A stretch of DNA of 52,873 bases from CAZITB01 sp964542055 (GTDB lineage Bacteria; Planctomycetota; Phycisphaerae; Sedimentisphaerales; CAMDDF01), in the NCBI GenBank assembly GCA_964542055.1, contig CAZITB010000003.1, positions 1 to 52,873 on the forward strand, written 5' to 3'. Under the pieces are notes generated by a model. That model saw nothing but the letters and a program-made list of their open reading frames with translations. It did not search any database and was not told the DNA's origin. Shown piece after piece: positions 15,414 through 22,816 of this stretch. The translations under genes and the position numbers were made by a program. Each line of letters starts with the position of its first letter. The first letter of the stretch is position 1.

Positions 15414-16682
15414 ATGAAAAAGGTACTTCTGGTAAACCCGCCGATATATGATTTTGCAGCTTACGATTTCTGGTTAAAGCCGTACGGTTTATTGACTGTT
15501 GGCGGCTATCTGCAAAATAGTTGTGATATTGAACTTTTCGATTATATGGATCGAGAGGTCGGTTCATCTGATGTCGATGAATTTGGGAGAGGAAGATTTT
15601 CACAGCAGATCATAGAGAAACCCCAGATTTATAAAGACATACCACGTTACTACCGAAGGTTTGGAAAGCCCAGAGAAGATTTTCGCATTTTTTTGCGAAA
15701 TTGCGAGCAAGTGGATTATGTGTTGATTCAGACAGTGATGACTTACTGGTATCCGGGATATAAGGAAGTTATTGAAGATGTCAGAGAACTGCTGCCGGGT
15801 GCCCGGATTGTTCTTGGCGGAGTTTATGCTATGATCTGTAATGAGCATGCCGAGGGTCTGGGTGCTGATTTTGTTTTGAAAGGCACATGCCTTGAAAAAT
15901 TGTGGAGCTATATGCATGTTGAACCCGATTTAACTTCACTGCCGTTTTGGCAAGGATATTTACAGCCGGGAAACGGTGTTATGAAAATTACTGATGGGTG
16001 TCCGTTTAGCTGCAGTTATTGCAGTGTGCCCAATGTTTACGGAGGATTTAAAGTCAGAAATATGCAAAGGGCATTTGATGAATTTGATTACCTGGCGGAA
16101 CTTGGAGTTGAAAATATTGCATTTTATGACGATTCACTTCTTTTTAAATTTGATGAGGTGTTGAAGCCGTTTTTGGATTATGTTGTCAAACATCCCGCGA
16201 ATATCAATCTTCATACACCAAACGCGTTAAATGCCAGGTTTATAAATGAACAGGTTGCCGAGCGGATGGTCAGGGCAGGTTTCAAAACTTTTTACATCGG
16301 ATATGAAAGCGGTTCGCCTCTCTGGCAGGATATGACAGGTGGAAAGGTTTATCAGAGTGAATTCGAAAAAGCGGTTGAAATTCTCATAAAAGCAGGGGCA
16401 AATCCAAAAAATATTACCGCTTACATAATTCTAGGCCATCCTAAAGGTGATTTGCAGCAAGTCGAAGACTCCATGCAAAAAGTACATGACCTGGGGATCC
16501 GAATTCAATTAGCTGATTTTTCGCCGATACCTGGCACCGAAGATGGCCAGCTTTGCAGCAAATGGGTTGACATGGATGAACCCCTTTGCCATAATAAGTC
16601 AGCTTTTCCGTGCTGGGTTTACGGTTTCGAAGAGATAAACAGATTTAAAAATATTTGCAGAGAAATGAATAGAAACATTTAA
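15414..16682 (+). CDS. B12-binding-type radical SAM protein
   Basis: A 422-residue protein with an N-terminal cobalamin-binding-like Rossmann domain (KVLLVNPP and LTVGGYL, through IVLGGVYA at about 133-139) and a radical SAM domain with the cluster motif C196-x3-C200-x2-C203 (DGCPFSCSYCS). The IGYESGSP and ILGHPKGD segments are standard for the TIM barrel. Proteins of this class perform methylations or ring rearrangements; the substrate is unknown and the neighbours give no clue. The start at ATG 15414 is chosen because the coding resemblance begins there; its GGGAG lies 11 nt upstream, rather far. The gene starts 23 nt after the tsf terminator. Confidence 0.85.
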   Translation: MKKVLLVNPPIYDFAAYDFWLKPYGLLTVGGYLQNSCDIELFDYMDREVGSSDVDEFGRGRFSQQIIEKPQIYKDIPRYYRRFGKPREDFRIFLRNCEQVDYVLIQTVMTYWYPGYKEVIEDVRELLPGARIVLGGVYAMICNEHAEGLGADFVLKGTCLEKLWSYMHVEPDLTSLPFWQGYLQPGNGVMKITDGCPFSCSYCSVPNVYGGFKVRNMQRAFDEFDYLAELGVENIAFYDDSLLFKFDEVLKPFLDYVVKHPANINLHTPNALNARFINEQVAERMVRAGFKTFYIGYESGSPLWQDMTGGKVYQSEFEKAVEILIKAGANPKNITAYIILGHPKGDLQQVEDSMQKVHDLGIRIQLADFSPIPGTEDGQLCSKWVDMDEPLCHNKSAFPCWVYGFEEINRFKNICREMNRNI

Positions 16683-16686
16683 GTTC

Positions 16687-16714
16687 TTGCACATTTTTAT
16701 AAACACTTTAAAAT
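16687..16714 (+). promoter_or_regulatory. Promoter of the lectin-DUF1805 pair
   Basis: TTGCAC at 16687-16692, 16-nt spacer, TAAAAT at 16709-16714, directly after the radical SAM gene. Predicted start near 16721. Confidence 0.5.
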
Positions 16715-16752
16715 AACAGCGGATTATCGGAAATTATTATGTGAGGTTAAGT

Positions 16753-17430
16753 ATGGCTGTTAAAAGCGGTAAAGGATTATCAGGTAAATTGCTGGTCTTG
16801 TTAGGCCTGATTCTAATTATTTTCTGCACAGTTTACATTGTGATCGATATAGTTAACAAAGGGGACGCTTCTGGGCAAATTGAACAAATCGGTACTATTT
16901 CTCAACAGAACAAAACTGATGCACAAAAGGCTTTGCAAGAAGTTCAAGATTTAAAACGGAAAGTCAGCGATCAAATCACCCATTTGGAACGTCAAAGCCA
17001 GAAACTCGAACGTGCGATTGCGCAAATGTCATTTGAAATCAAGGACACCGGTATCAAATGGCACAAAAACCCAGCAACAGGTTCTATGTACTGTCTTACG
17101 CCTTACCCGCTGCCGTGGCACCATGCACAAAGCTGGGCCAAAGAGCAGGGAGGGAACCTGGTGATGATAAACGATAAGCAAGAAAACGAGTGGATTGTTA
17201 AGACATTTGGCGGGACAACCCAATACTGGATAGGACTTACAGACGAGGCAAGCGAGGGAAAATGGTTCTGGACAATTGGCGCACCTGCCCAATTTTTCAA
17301 CTGGTATCAGGGTGAGCCTGATAACTACAAAGATCAGCAGCATTATGGAATTATAAATAATATTGAACCGGGAAAATGGAACGATGTTGCTGCTAATGAA
17401 CCCCGGTTAGGCATTGTGGAGAAAAAGTAA
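16753..17430 (+). CDS. Membrane-anchored C-type lectin domain protein
   Basis: A 225-residue protein with a single N-terminal membrane helix (about 11-32), a coiled-coil stalk (about 40-95, rich in Gln/Glu/Lys) and a C-type lectin fold at 100-225. Diagnostic lectin motifs are visible: AQSWAKEQGGNLVMIND, WIGL at 159-162, EPDN at 188-191 (close to the mannose-type EPN triad) and WND at 209-211. Only one cysteine (C114) is in the lectin domain, so the usual disulfides are missing. It probably binds carbohydrate or protein on the outer face of the membrane. ATG 16753 follows GAGG by 6 nt; a GTG at 16741 lies ahead of it. The stop overlaps the next start (TAATG). Confidence 0.85.
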   Translation: MAVKSGKGLSGKLLVLLGLILIIFCTVYIVIDIVNKGDASGQIEQIGTISQQNKTDAQKALQEVQDLKRKVSDQITHLERQSQKLERAIAQMSFEIKDTGIKWHKNPATGSMYCLTPYPLPWHHAQSWAKEQGGNLVMINDKQENEWIVKTFGGTTQYWIGLTDEASEGKWFWTIGAPAQFFNWYQGEPDNYKDQQHYGIINNIEPGKWNDVAANEPRLGIVEKK

Positions 17431-17729
17431 TGGAGTCATGCGAAATCAAACTTTCCAGCGGGAAATCTGCCATAGGATATTGTGAAAACATGGGACCAGT
17501 TAACCTGGTGTTTGCCCGGACAGACGAAGGAATGATCGGCTGCGGAGCTTTTGATGTCGCAGTATTCGATAAATTCAGTTATCCCGCCGCAAAGCTGAAA
17601 AACTCTCAAGGTAGAATAGCAACAGTAGAGGATCTACTTGCCAGCGAAGTAATCGAAGCTAATCAAGCGGCACAAGCCATAGGTATAAGCCAAGGCATGA
17701 CCGGCAAAGAAGTACTTGAACAGCTATAA
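17430..17729 (+). CDS. DUF1805 family protein
   Basis: A 99-residue soluble protein of the YunC-like DUF1805 family, recognised by the core segment GMIGCGAFDVAVFDKFSYPAAK and the following RIATVEDLL. No biochemical role is known for the family. Its ATG overlaps the stop codon of the lectin gene by one base, so translation is probably coupled. Its end overlaps the end of the convergent Cys-rich gene by 6 nt. Confidence 0.85.
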   Translation: MESCEIKLSSGKSAIGYCENMGPVNLVFARTDEGMIGCGAFDVAVFDKFSYPAAKLKNSQGRIATVEDLLASEVIEANQAAQAIGISQGMTGKEVLEQL

Positions 17730-17855
17730 CTTTTTCTTTTCTGAAGCAGGCTCACAAGAACATTCTTTTGCAGGTTTCTGGCAACCGCTGCAAACTTTAT
17801 TTTCTATTGGTTTGCCGCATTTTTCACAGGGGGAACATCCACACGTTTGACACAT
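17724..17855 (-). CDS. Small Cys-rich putative metal-binding protein (43 residues)
   Basis: A short gene starting at ATG 17855 behind AGAGGTG (6 nt spacing) and ending in TAG. It encodes 43 residues with nine cysteines arranged as MCQTCGCSPCEKCGKP, then VCSGCQKP, then ECSCEP, followed by a Lys-rich end. Several CxxC pairs suggest one or two zinc or Fe-S sites. It lies 80 nt downstream of the ETF-QO gene on the same strand and could share its transcript. I know of no defined function; a role as a metal-binding or redox accessory protein is inference. Confidence 0.7.
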   Translation of the reverse strand: MCQTCGCSPCEKCGKPIENKVCSGCQKPAKECSCEPASEKKKL

Positions 17856-17935
17856 AATTACACCTCTAATCTGAGTTAATCAATTTTAATTACACGTTTA
17901 TTATAGAGGTGGTATTTTAAAATTTCCAAAAAATG

Positions 17936-19600
17936 TCACATATTTTTATATCTTGGCCCGCCCGAACCTTCGGGTACTGTCCATCTTATGTTGTCAAAAG
18001 GGCATTTTCTCTGGCAGGTTTTACAGTGAAGACAGTTAGATGGATTGGCCGGTTTAACCTGGTCATGAACAGTTTCGTAAACTCCGGCTGGACAGAAAGT
18101 TATACAAGGTCTATCGTACATTTTAGTGCATTGCTCAATGCAGATATTGGGGTTGATTATCTTCAAATGTGAAGGTTGTTCTTCCCTGTGCTCGGTCGCT
18201 GCCATGGCAGTGAAGGTGTCCTTATCGAAACCCTTATCTGTTTTGTAACGATACTTTTTATGTGTCATTATCTGGTAGTCACGTTCAGCTTTCCATTTGG
18301 GCAGCAAGTTGGCGATCAACGAAAACGGCATGCCGAATGTGGGGCCTAGTTTTGCAAATGTCTGTCGGAAATTTCTGGCTGAATACATTTCTTTATAGAT
18401 ATTGCTGGAATCAACCAGTTGCGTATAAGCTGAAGCAATATTTTGAGAATTGTCAAAGTTTTGAGCTGCTGCACGGCCTGCCAGGATGCCCGATTCGATA
18501 GCGTTATGTAATCCTTTGATTTTGAGCATATTAACAAACCCGGCGCTGTCGCCTGTAATGACAACATTGTTTTTGCCTATTGATCCGGAATTTCTATCCC
18601 GCGTTATTGCGTAAAAACCGCCTTCGGGTATCATTTTTGCCCCGGCTTCAACTGTCTGGCCATTTGCGATAAATTGCTGGGCGAACGGGGTACCTTTGAA
18701 AAGCGTCAAGGCATCTTGCGGATTGAAGTCGCAATATTTGAAATCGAGTCCGATAATTACACCAATCGCAATTTTGTTATCACCCATCGAATACATGAAC
18801 GACCCGCCGAACATCGCCGGGCCTAAAAACGGAAACCAAATCGGATATCCCATAGAATGGATGCTGGTGCCGTCGCCGAAAGCCTGATACTGCTGATCAC
18901 TTACTTTTATAACTTCCTTGATGCCCACTGAATAAAGCTGATGAGAATTGCTTTTCAAATCGGCTTTCTGGACGAATTTTTCTGTAACAAGCCCATCACA
19001 TCCTTCTGCAAGAATAACCGCATCAGCGTAAATTGTTTCCGAGGGCACATAATTGGGCTGCTTTTTACCTTCTTTATCTACGCCCTGTTCTTTTAAAACT
19101 ACTCCACTTGCTTTTTCATTTTCCCACAAGATATCTTCTACCGAGAATCCATAAAGCACTTCGACTCCCATTTCCTGCGCGATACTGCTAAGCCATTTTG
19201 AAAGTTTACTGACGGAAACGAGATAATCTCCATCGTGGACCATCTGTCCCAAACCAAGGCCAAGTTTTTTCGAGATTTTAATAAAGGGCAGCAGGGAAAT
19301 TTTGAAATTCGGACCCAAAAACATATATACATTTTCTTTGTTGACAGTCCGTGACAGAATTTCTTTTGCCTGCTCGGAGTCCTGCCAATTTTCAACTGTA
19401 TCATCAAGCAAATCGTGGAGCTGCTTTTGATCCATCGCCGCTCCAGATAAGTTATGGTTTCCAGGCTCACTGGCTTTGTCAACAACGCAGATGTCTAATT
19501 CCGGTTTTTGTTTTTTGAGAGTTATTGCTGCGGAAAGTCCAGCCGGGCCCGCACCAATTATAACTACAGAAACCTTATTTAAATTTGTATTATCTGACAC
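17936..19600 (-). CDS. Electron transfer flavoprotein:ubiquinone oxidoreductase
   Basis: A 554-residue membrane-associated flavoprotein that takes electrons from reduced ETF and passes them to quinone. The FAD-binding VVIIGAGPAGLSAA begins at residue 12; the central LSGAAMD, AEGCDG and ITGDSAGFVN motifs are typical, and the C-terminal ferredoxin-like domain holds the [4Fe-4S] cysteines (IEQC, RPCITFCPAGVYE, CLHCKTCQRKCPFDN). It starts with GTG 19600 behind GGAG and follows the fused ETF gene by 19 nt. The FixC/FixX parts are in one chain, the normal ETF-QO design. Confidence 0.93.
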   Translation of the reverse strand: MSDNTNLNKVSVVIIGAGPAGLSAAITLKKQKPELDICVVDKASEPGNHNLSGAAMDQKQLHDLLDDTVENWQDSEQAKEILSRTVNKENVYMFLGPNFKISLLPFIKISKKLGLGLGQMVHDGDYLVSVSKLSKWLSSIAQEMGVEVLYGFSVEDILWENEKASGVVLKEQGVDKEGKKQPNYVPSETIYADAVILAEGCDGLVTEKFVQKADLKSNSHQLYSVGIKEVIKVSDQQYQAFGDGTSIHSMGYPIWFPFLGPAMFGGSFMYSMGDNKIAIGVIIGLDFKYCDFNPQDALTLFKGTPFAQQFIANGQTVEAGAKMIPEGGFYAITRDRNSGSIGKNNVVITGDSAGFVNMLKIKGLHNAIESGILAGRAAAQNFDNSQNIASAYTQLVDSSNIYKEMYSARNFRQTFAKLGPTFGMPFSLIANLLPKWKAERDYQIMTHKKYRYKTDKGFDKDTFTAMAATEHREEQPSHLKIINPNICIEQCTKMYDRPCITFCPAGVYETVHDQVKPANPSNCLHCKTCQRKCPFDNIRWTVPEGSGGPRYKNM

Positions 19601-19619
19601 TTTTAGTCTCCGTTCAAAT

Positions 19620-21704
19620 CTACTTGTTTAATTGCTCTACCAGATCAGGTACAATCTGTTCGACATTGCCGATCATATAATAGTCGCATTGCTTGAAAAT
19701 TGGTGCTTCTGGATCGCTGTTAACAGCAAATATATTTTCCGAATTCGCCACACCTATCATGTGCTGAATAGCGCCGCTTATTCCTAACGCCAGGTATATC
19801 TTGGGCCCTATGGATGTTCCGGTCTGGCCGACCTGGTGGGCACGATCGATAAAACCTTGTTCCACGGCCGCTCTGGATGCTCCACGTTCAACTTCAACAC
19901 CGAGTTTCGAACTCAAAGCTTTTGTTAAATCAGATAAAATTTCATCGTAGTTATCACGCGACTGCATTCCTTTTCCGCCGCTTACAATCACGTCTCGAGC
20001 CAGATCAACATCGCCCGATGCACTTTCCTCCTGCAATACTTCCAGGCTGATATCTGATGGGCTGATATCGGTCTGATGTTCAATTACCTGGCCTGTTCTG
20101 GATGGGTCATCCGGCAATCTTTTCATAACTCCCGGTCTTGCAGTTGCCATCTGGCACCTGGAATCTTTTGTGCAGATCGTCGCCATAACATTTCCGCCAA
20201 GAGCAGGTCGGGTCTGCATCAGAACAGCGATTTGCTGCCTGCGGCTGGAGTCTTTAATATCAAGAGATGTGCAATCTGCGGTTAGACCGCAGTTGAGCCG
20301 ATAAGATACCATCGGAGCCAGTATTCTTCCCCGCGGTGTTGCTGCATAAAGAATAATTTGGGGCCAGTGTTTTTCGATGATTTCTGAAACTACTTTTTTA
20401 TAAGACTTGGGGTCAAAATGTTTTAATAGAGGATGTTGCGCGGTGTAGATAACATCTGCGCCTGCATGGATTAACGATTCAGTGAAATGTTCAATTTTAT
20501 CGCCTACAAGTACAACACCGACTTTAGTCTCAAGCGAATCAGCCAGTTCCCTTGCTTTGCCGATAAGTTCATAAGTAGCGGGGTGCATTTGCTCATTATG
20601 TTCTGCCATAACCCAAACCTGGCCTTGATATTGAGGTTCGTTTATGGTCAATCCAGTGAGCATGTCATCCAGGGCTTTACTGTGAAATGCTCCATCGGCT
20701 TTGTCTAAAATTTCCTGTTTCTGCTGCTCGGTAATCTTAGATATATCCTGAATATTCAGATCTGAAAGAATTTCTTCAAGAATTTTAAAGTCATTGATTT
20801 CTTTTTCGGTACCTTCATATCCTCTGTGGAAACTGTTTGCTCGTTTGTGTGGAAGCAGATATTTATTATTGACTAATTGGTCTTTACCGGTCGGATTATC
20901 ACTATTTCCAAAACTTTCGAGTATTTTTTTCGCGAACTGGGAGGTATCATCTATTTTTGTGCACTTCCTTGTGGTCTTCCCAGGTGGAAAAACCCGAATG
21001 ACCCTGGTTTTCGAACCTGAAACTCCAACGCCGGTGGCATTAATATCATCAGCTCCCCATTGTACCAAATCTATTTTATTGGCTTTTCTGGTTGCCGCAA
21101 AGGTTGCAAAAAGAGGATATTCATATTTGGCAACCGTTATAATTGCGGGTTTAGACGTTGCGGCCACTTTATGGCTGCCGCCCGAAATGATCGCATCGAA
21201 TACGAATTTTCCATTTTCGCTATGAACATCGGTTGCATAAGCAACACATGGGATTGACAATTCTTCAGATATCTGGCCGGGTACCTGGGCGGTATCGCCG
21301 TCAACTGACTGCATTCCGCTTACAACATAGTAGTCATCGTCTCCATCAAGCAGTTCAGCAACAATTTTTCTGATTGCAAAAGCCAATGGATTGGCAGTTG
21401 CCCATGTATCTGCTCCGCCAAGCTTACGATCGGTGAGAAATACGGCTGAGTCTGCGCATCTGCTGAGAGAGTATCTAAGCACGTCGGTTGCCATTGAAGG
21501 ACCCATCGTTAAAGCAATGATTTTTCCATTATCACCGGAGATGTCCCTCATTCGGTTTGCAAATGCCAGAGCTTGAGCGTCAAGTTCATTTATGACATTC
21601 TCGAGCCGGCTTCTAATAAGTGTGCCGGTTTCTGGGTTAAATGCATTGTCTGTGATTTGGGAAACATCGGGGACTTGTTTGACCAATACGATATAATTGC
21701 TCAT
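19620..21704 (-). CDS. Electron transfer flavoprotein, beta and alpha subunits fused in one chain
   Basis: A 694-residue protein. Residues up to about 260 match EtfB (IVLVKQVPD at the N-terminus, the AMP-binding GMQSVDGDTAQVPG region). After a linker of about 100 residues the chain continues as EtfA: VWVMAEHN, RGRILAPMVSYRL, and the FAD domain with GASRAAVEQGF, QVGQTGTSIGPKIYLALGISGAIQH and NSDPEAPIF. ETF is normally an alpha/beta heterodimer carrying electrons from flavin dehydrogenases. The fusion order is beta-then-alpha. No internal stop or frameshift is seen. ATG 21704 has AGAGGTG 4-5 nt upstream. The next gene is ETF-QO, which points to delivery of electrons to the quinone pool. Confidence 0.93.
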   Translation of the reverse strand: MSNYIVLVKQVPDVSQITDNAFNPETGTLIRSRLENVINELDAQALAFANRMRDISGDNGKIIALTMGPSMATDVLRYSLSRCADSAVFLTDRKLGGADTWATANPLAFAIRKIVAELLDGDDDYYVVSGMQSVDGDTAQVPGQISEELSIPCVAYATDVHSENGKFVFDAIISGGSHKVAATSKPAIITVAKYEYPLFATFAATRKANKIDLVQWGADDINATGVGVSGSKTRVIRVFPPGKTTRKCTKIDDTSQFAKKILESFGNSDNPTGKDQLVNNKYLLPHKRANSFHRGYEGTEKEINDFKILEEILSDLNIQDISKITEQQKQEILDKADGAFHSKALDDMLTGLTINEPQYQGQVWVMAEHNEQMHPATYELIGKARELADSLETKVGVVLVGDKIEHFTESLIHAGADVIYTAQHPLLKHFDPKSYKKVVSEIIEKHWPQIILYAATPRGRILAPMVSYRLNCGLTADCTSLDIKDSSRRQQIAVLMQTRPALGGNVMATICTKDSRCQMATARPGVMKRLPDDPSRTGQVIEHQTDISPSDISLEVLQEESASGDVDLARDVIVSGGKGMQSRDNYDEILSDLTKALSSKLGVEVERGASRAAVEQGFIDRAHQVGQTGTSIGPKIYLALGISGAIQHMIGVANSENIFAVNSDPEAPIFKQCDYYMIGNVEQIVPDLVEQLNK

Positions 21705-21850
21705 GATCACCTCTAAATATGCTTACTGCATTAATATGGGCATTTTGATCTGATAACATTTTCTAACATTGTGAGCCCAAAGAATATAAACCTTACATTT
21801 TTTTTTGTAAATATCTTGCTAACTTGAAAGGTATTTTTCTGGAAATTACT

Positions 21851-21868
21851 CAAATTTGTACAAATTTG
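21851..21868. promoter_or_regulatory. 18-bp perfect palindrome, candidate operator
   Basis: CAAATTTGTACAAATTTG reads identically on both strands. It is also a direct repeat of the palindromic octamer CAAATTTG separated by TA. It sits about 50 nt upstream of the -35 box of the corrinoid gene and about 150 nt upstream of the ETF start. Confidence 0.5.
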
Positions 21869-21918
21869 CTGTTTTTTGCAACAAAATCGTTTTAAAAGTT
21901 CATAACTGCAAAGGTTTC

Positions 21919-21946
21919 TTGACCTGCATTGAGGAAATGTTACAAT
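21919..21946 (+). promoter_or_regulatory. Promoter of the corrinoid protein gene
   Basis: TTGACC, 16-nt spacer, TACAAT: each box matches consensus at five of six positions. Predicted start near 21953, leader about 45 nt. Confidence 0.65.
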
Positions 21947-21997
21947 CATGACAAAAGTGTGAAAAGTTACTCTAATTAATAATGAAAGGTGTTTAAA

Positions 21998-22630
21998 ATG
22001 GCAGATTTAAAAGCATTGGCAGATGCAGTTATCAAAGGTGATCAAGCCACAGCGGTCGAGATAACCAAGGCTGCTTTGGATGAAGGAATGGCTCCAGGTA
22101 CTATTCTAAATGACGGTCTTGTTGCAGGAATGAACGTTATCGGTACACGATTCAAAGCAAATGAAGTTTATATCCCAGAGGTACTTATCTCTGCACGTGC
22201 AATGAAAATGGCAATGGAGCATCTCGAGCCGAAACTGGTAGAAGCTGGTGTGGAACCGGTAGGAAAGGCAATGGTTGGTACCGTAAAGGGCGACTTGCAT
22301 GATATTGGTAAAAACCTTGTGGTTATGATGCTCAAAGGTGCTGGGTTCAATGTTATTGATATCGGTGTAGATGTAAGCCCTGATAAGTTTGTCGAAGAAG
22401 CCAAAAATTCAGGAGTTAAAATTATTGGTTTAAGTGCTCTGCTTACAACAACAATGCCGGCAATGGATGAAACCGTTAAAGCTCTCAAACAAGCTGGACT
22501 TGATATTAAAACAATGATCGGCGGAGCTCCTGTTACCCAGGCGTACGCTGAGAAAATCGGTGCAGACGGTTATGCTCCTGATGCTGCATCAGCAGTTGAC
22601 CTGGCTAAAAAACTGGCTGGCGTTGCATAA
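21998..22630 (+). CDS. Corrinoid (B12-binding) protein of the methyltransferase type
   Basis: A 210-residue two-domain protein like MtaC/MtbC/MttC. Residues 1-90 are the helical methionine-synthase-like cap, and residues 91-210 the cobalamin-binding Rossmann domain with D99-x-H101-x-x-G104 (KGDLHDIGKN), the His being the lower axial Co ligand, then GLSALLTTTM and GGAPVTQAYAEKIGADGYAPDA. Such proteins carry a methyl group between a substrate-specific MtaB/MttB and a MetH-like acceptor enzyme; neither partner is in this window. AAAGGTG precedes ATG 21998 by 6 nt. A strong terminator follows at once, so it is transcribed alone. Confidence 0.92.
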   Translation: MADLKALADAVIKGDQATAVEITKAALDEGMAPGTILNDGLVAGMNVIGTRFKANEVYIPEVLISARAMKMAMEHLEPKLVEAGVEPVGKAMVGTVKGDLHDIGKNLVVMMLKGAGFNVIDIGVDVSPDKFVEEAKNSGVKIIGLSALLTTTMPAMDETVKALKQAGLDIKTMIGGAPVTQAYAEKIGADGYAPDAASAVDLAKKLAGVA

Positions 22631-22657
22631 TTACCATCAACAAAAGAAAAAAATTTT

Positions 22658-22690
22658 AAAGCGTTTTCTGTAGTGGAAAACGCTTTTTTT
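22658..22690 (+). terminator. Rho-independent terminator after the corrinoid gene
   Basis: AAAGCGTTTTC (22658-22668) and GAAAACGCTTT (22676-22686) form a perfect 11-bp stem with a 7-nt loop, ending in a T run through 22690. Confidence 0.95.
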
Positions 22691-22742
22691 TATCAAAAAA
22701 TTAATTTAAAAGCTCATAAAATAAGAAATCACAGGAAAATTA

Positions 22743-22772
22743 TTGACCGTTTTCATTGTACGATGATATGAT
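22743..22772 (+). promoter_or_regulatory. Promoter of the sigma factor gene
   Basis: TTGACC at 22743-22748, 18-nt spacer, TATGAT at 22767-22772; predicted start near 22779. The -10 box covers an upstream in-frame TTG (22772), which supports the downstream ATG as the true start. Confidence 0.55.
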
Positions 22773-22816
22773 TGAAGTATATATCATTAACAAATGCAAA
22801 AAACAGGGCGGGAATA

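Larger units (their letters stand above)
21705..21997. promoter_or_regulatory. Divergent control region between the ETF operon and the corrinoid protein gene
   Basis: This 293-nt stretch holds no gene. Rightward, TTGACC (21919-21924), a 16-nt spacer and TACAAT (21941-21946) form a convincing promoter for the corrinoid gene. A perfect 18-bp palindrome lies at 21851-21868. I could not choose a firm leftward promoter for the ETF operon; a repeated AATGTTA lies near 21750-21770 on the minus strand. Confidence 0.55.
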
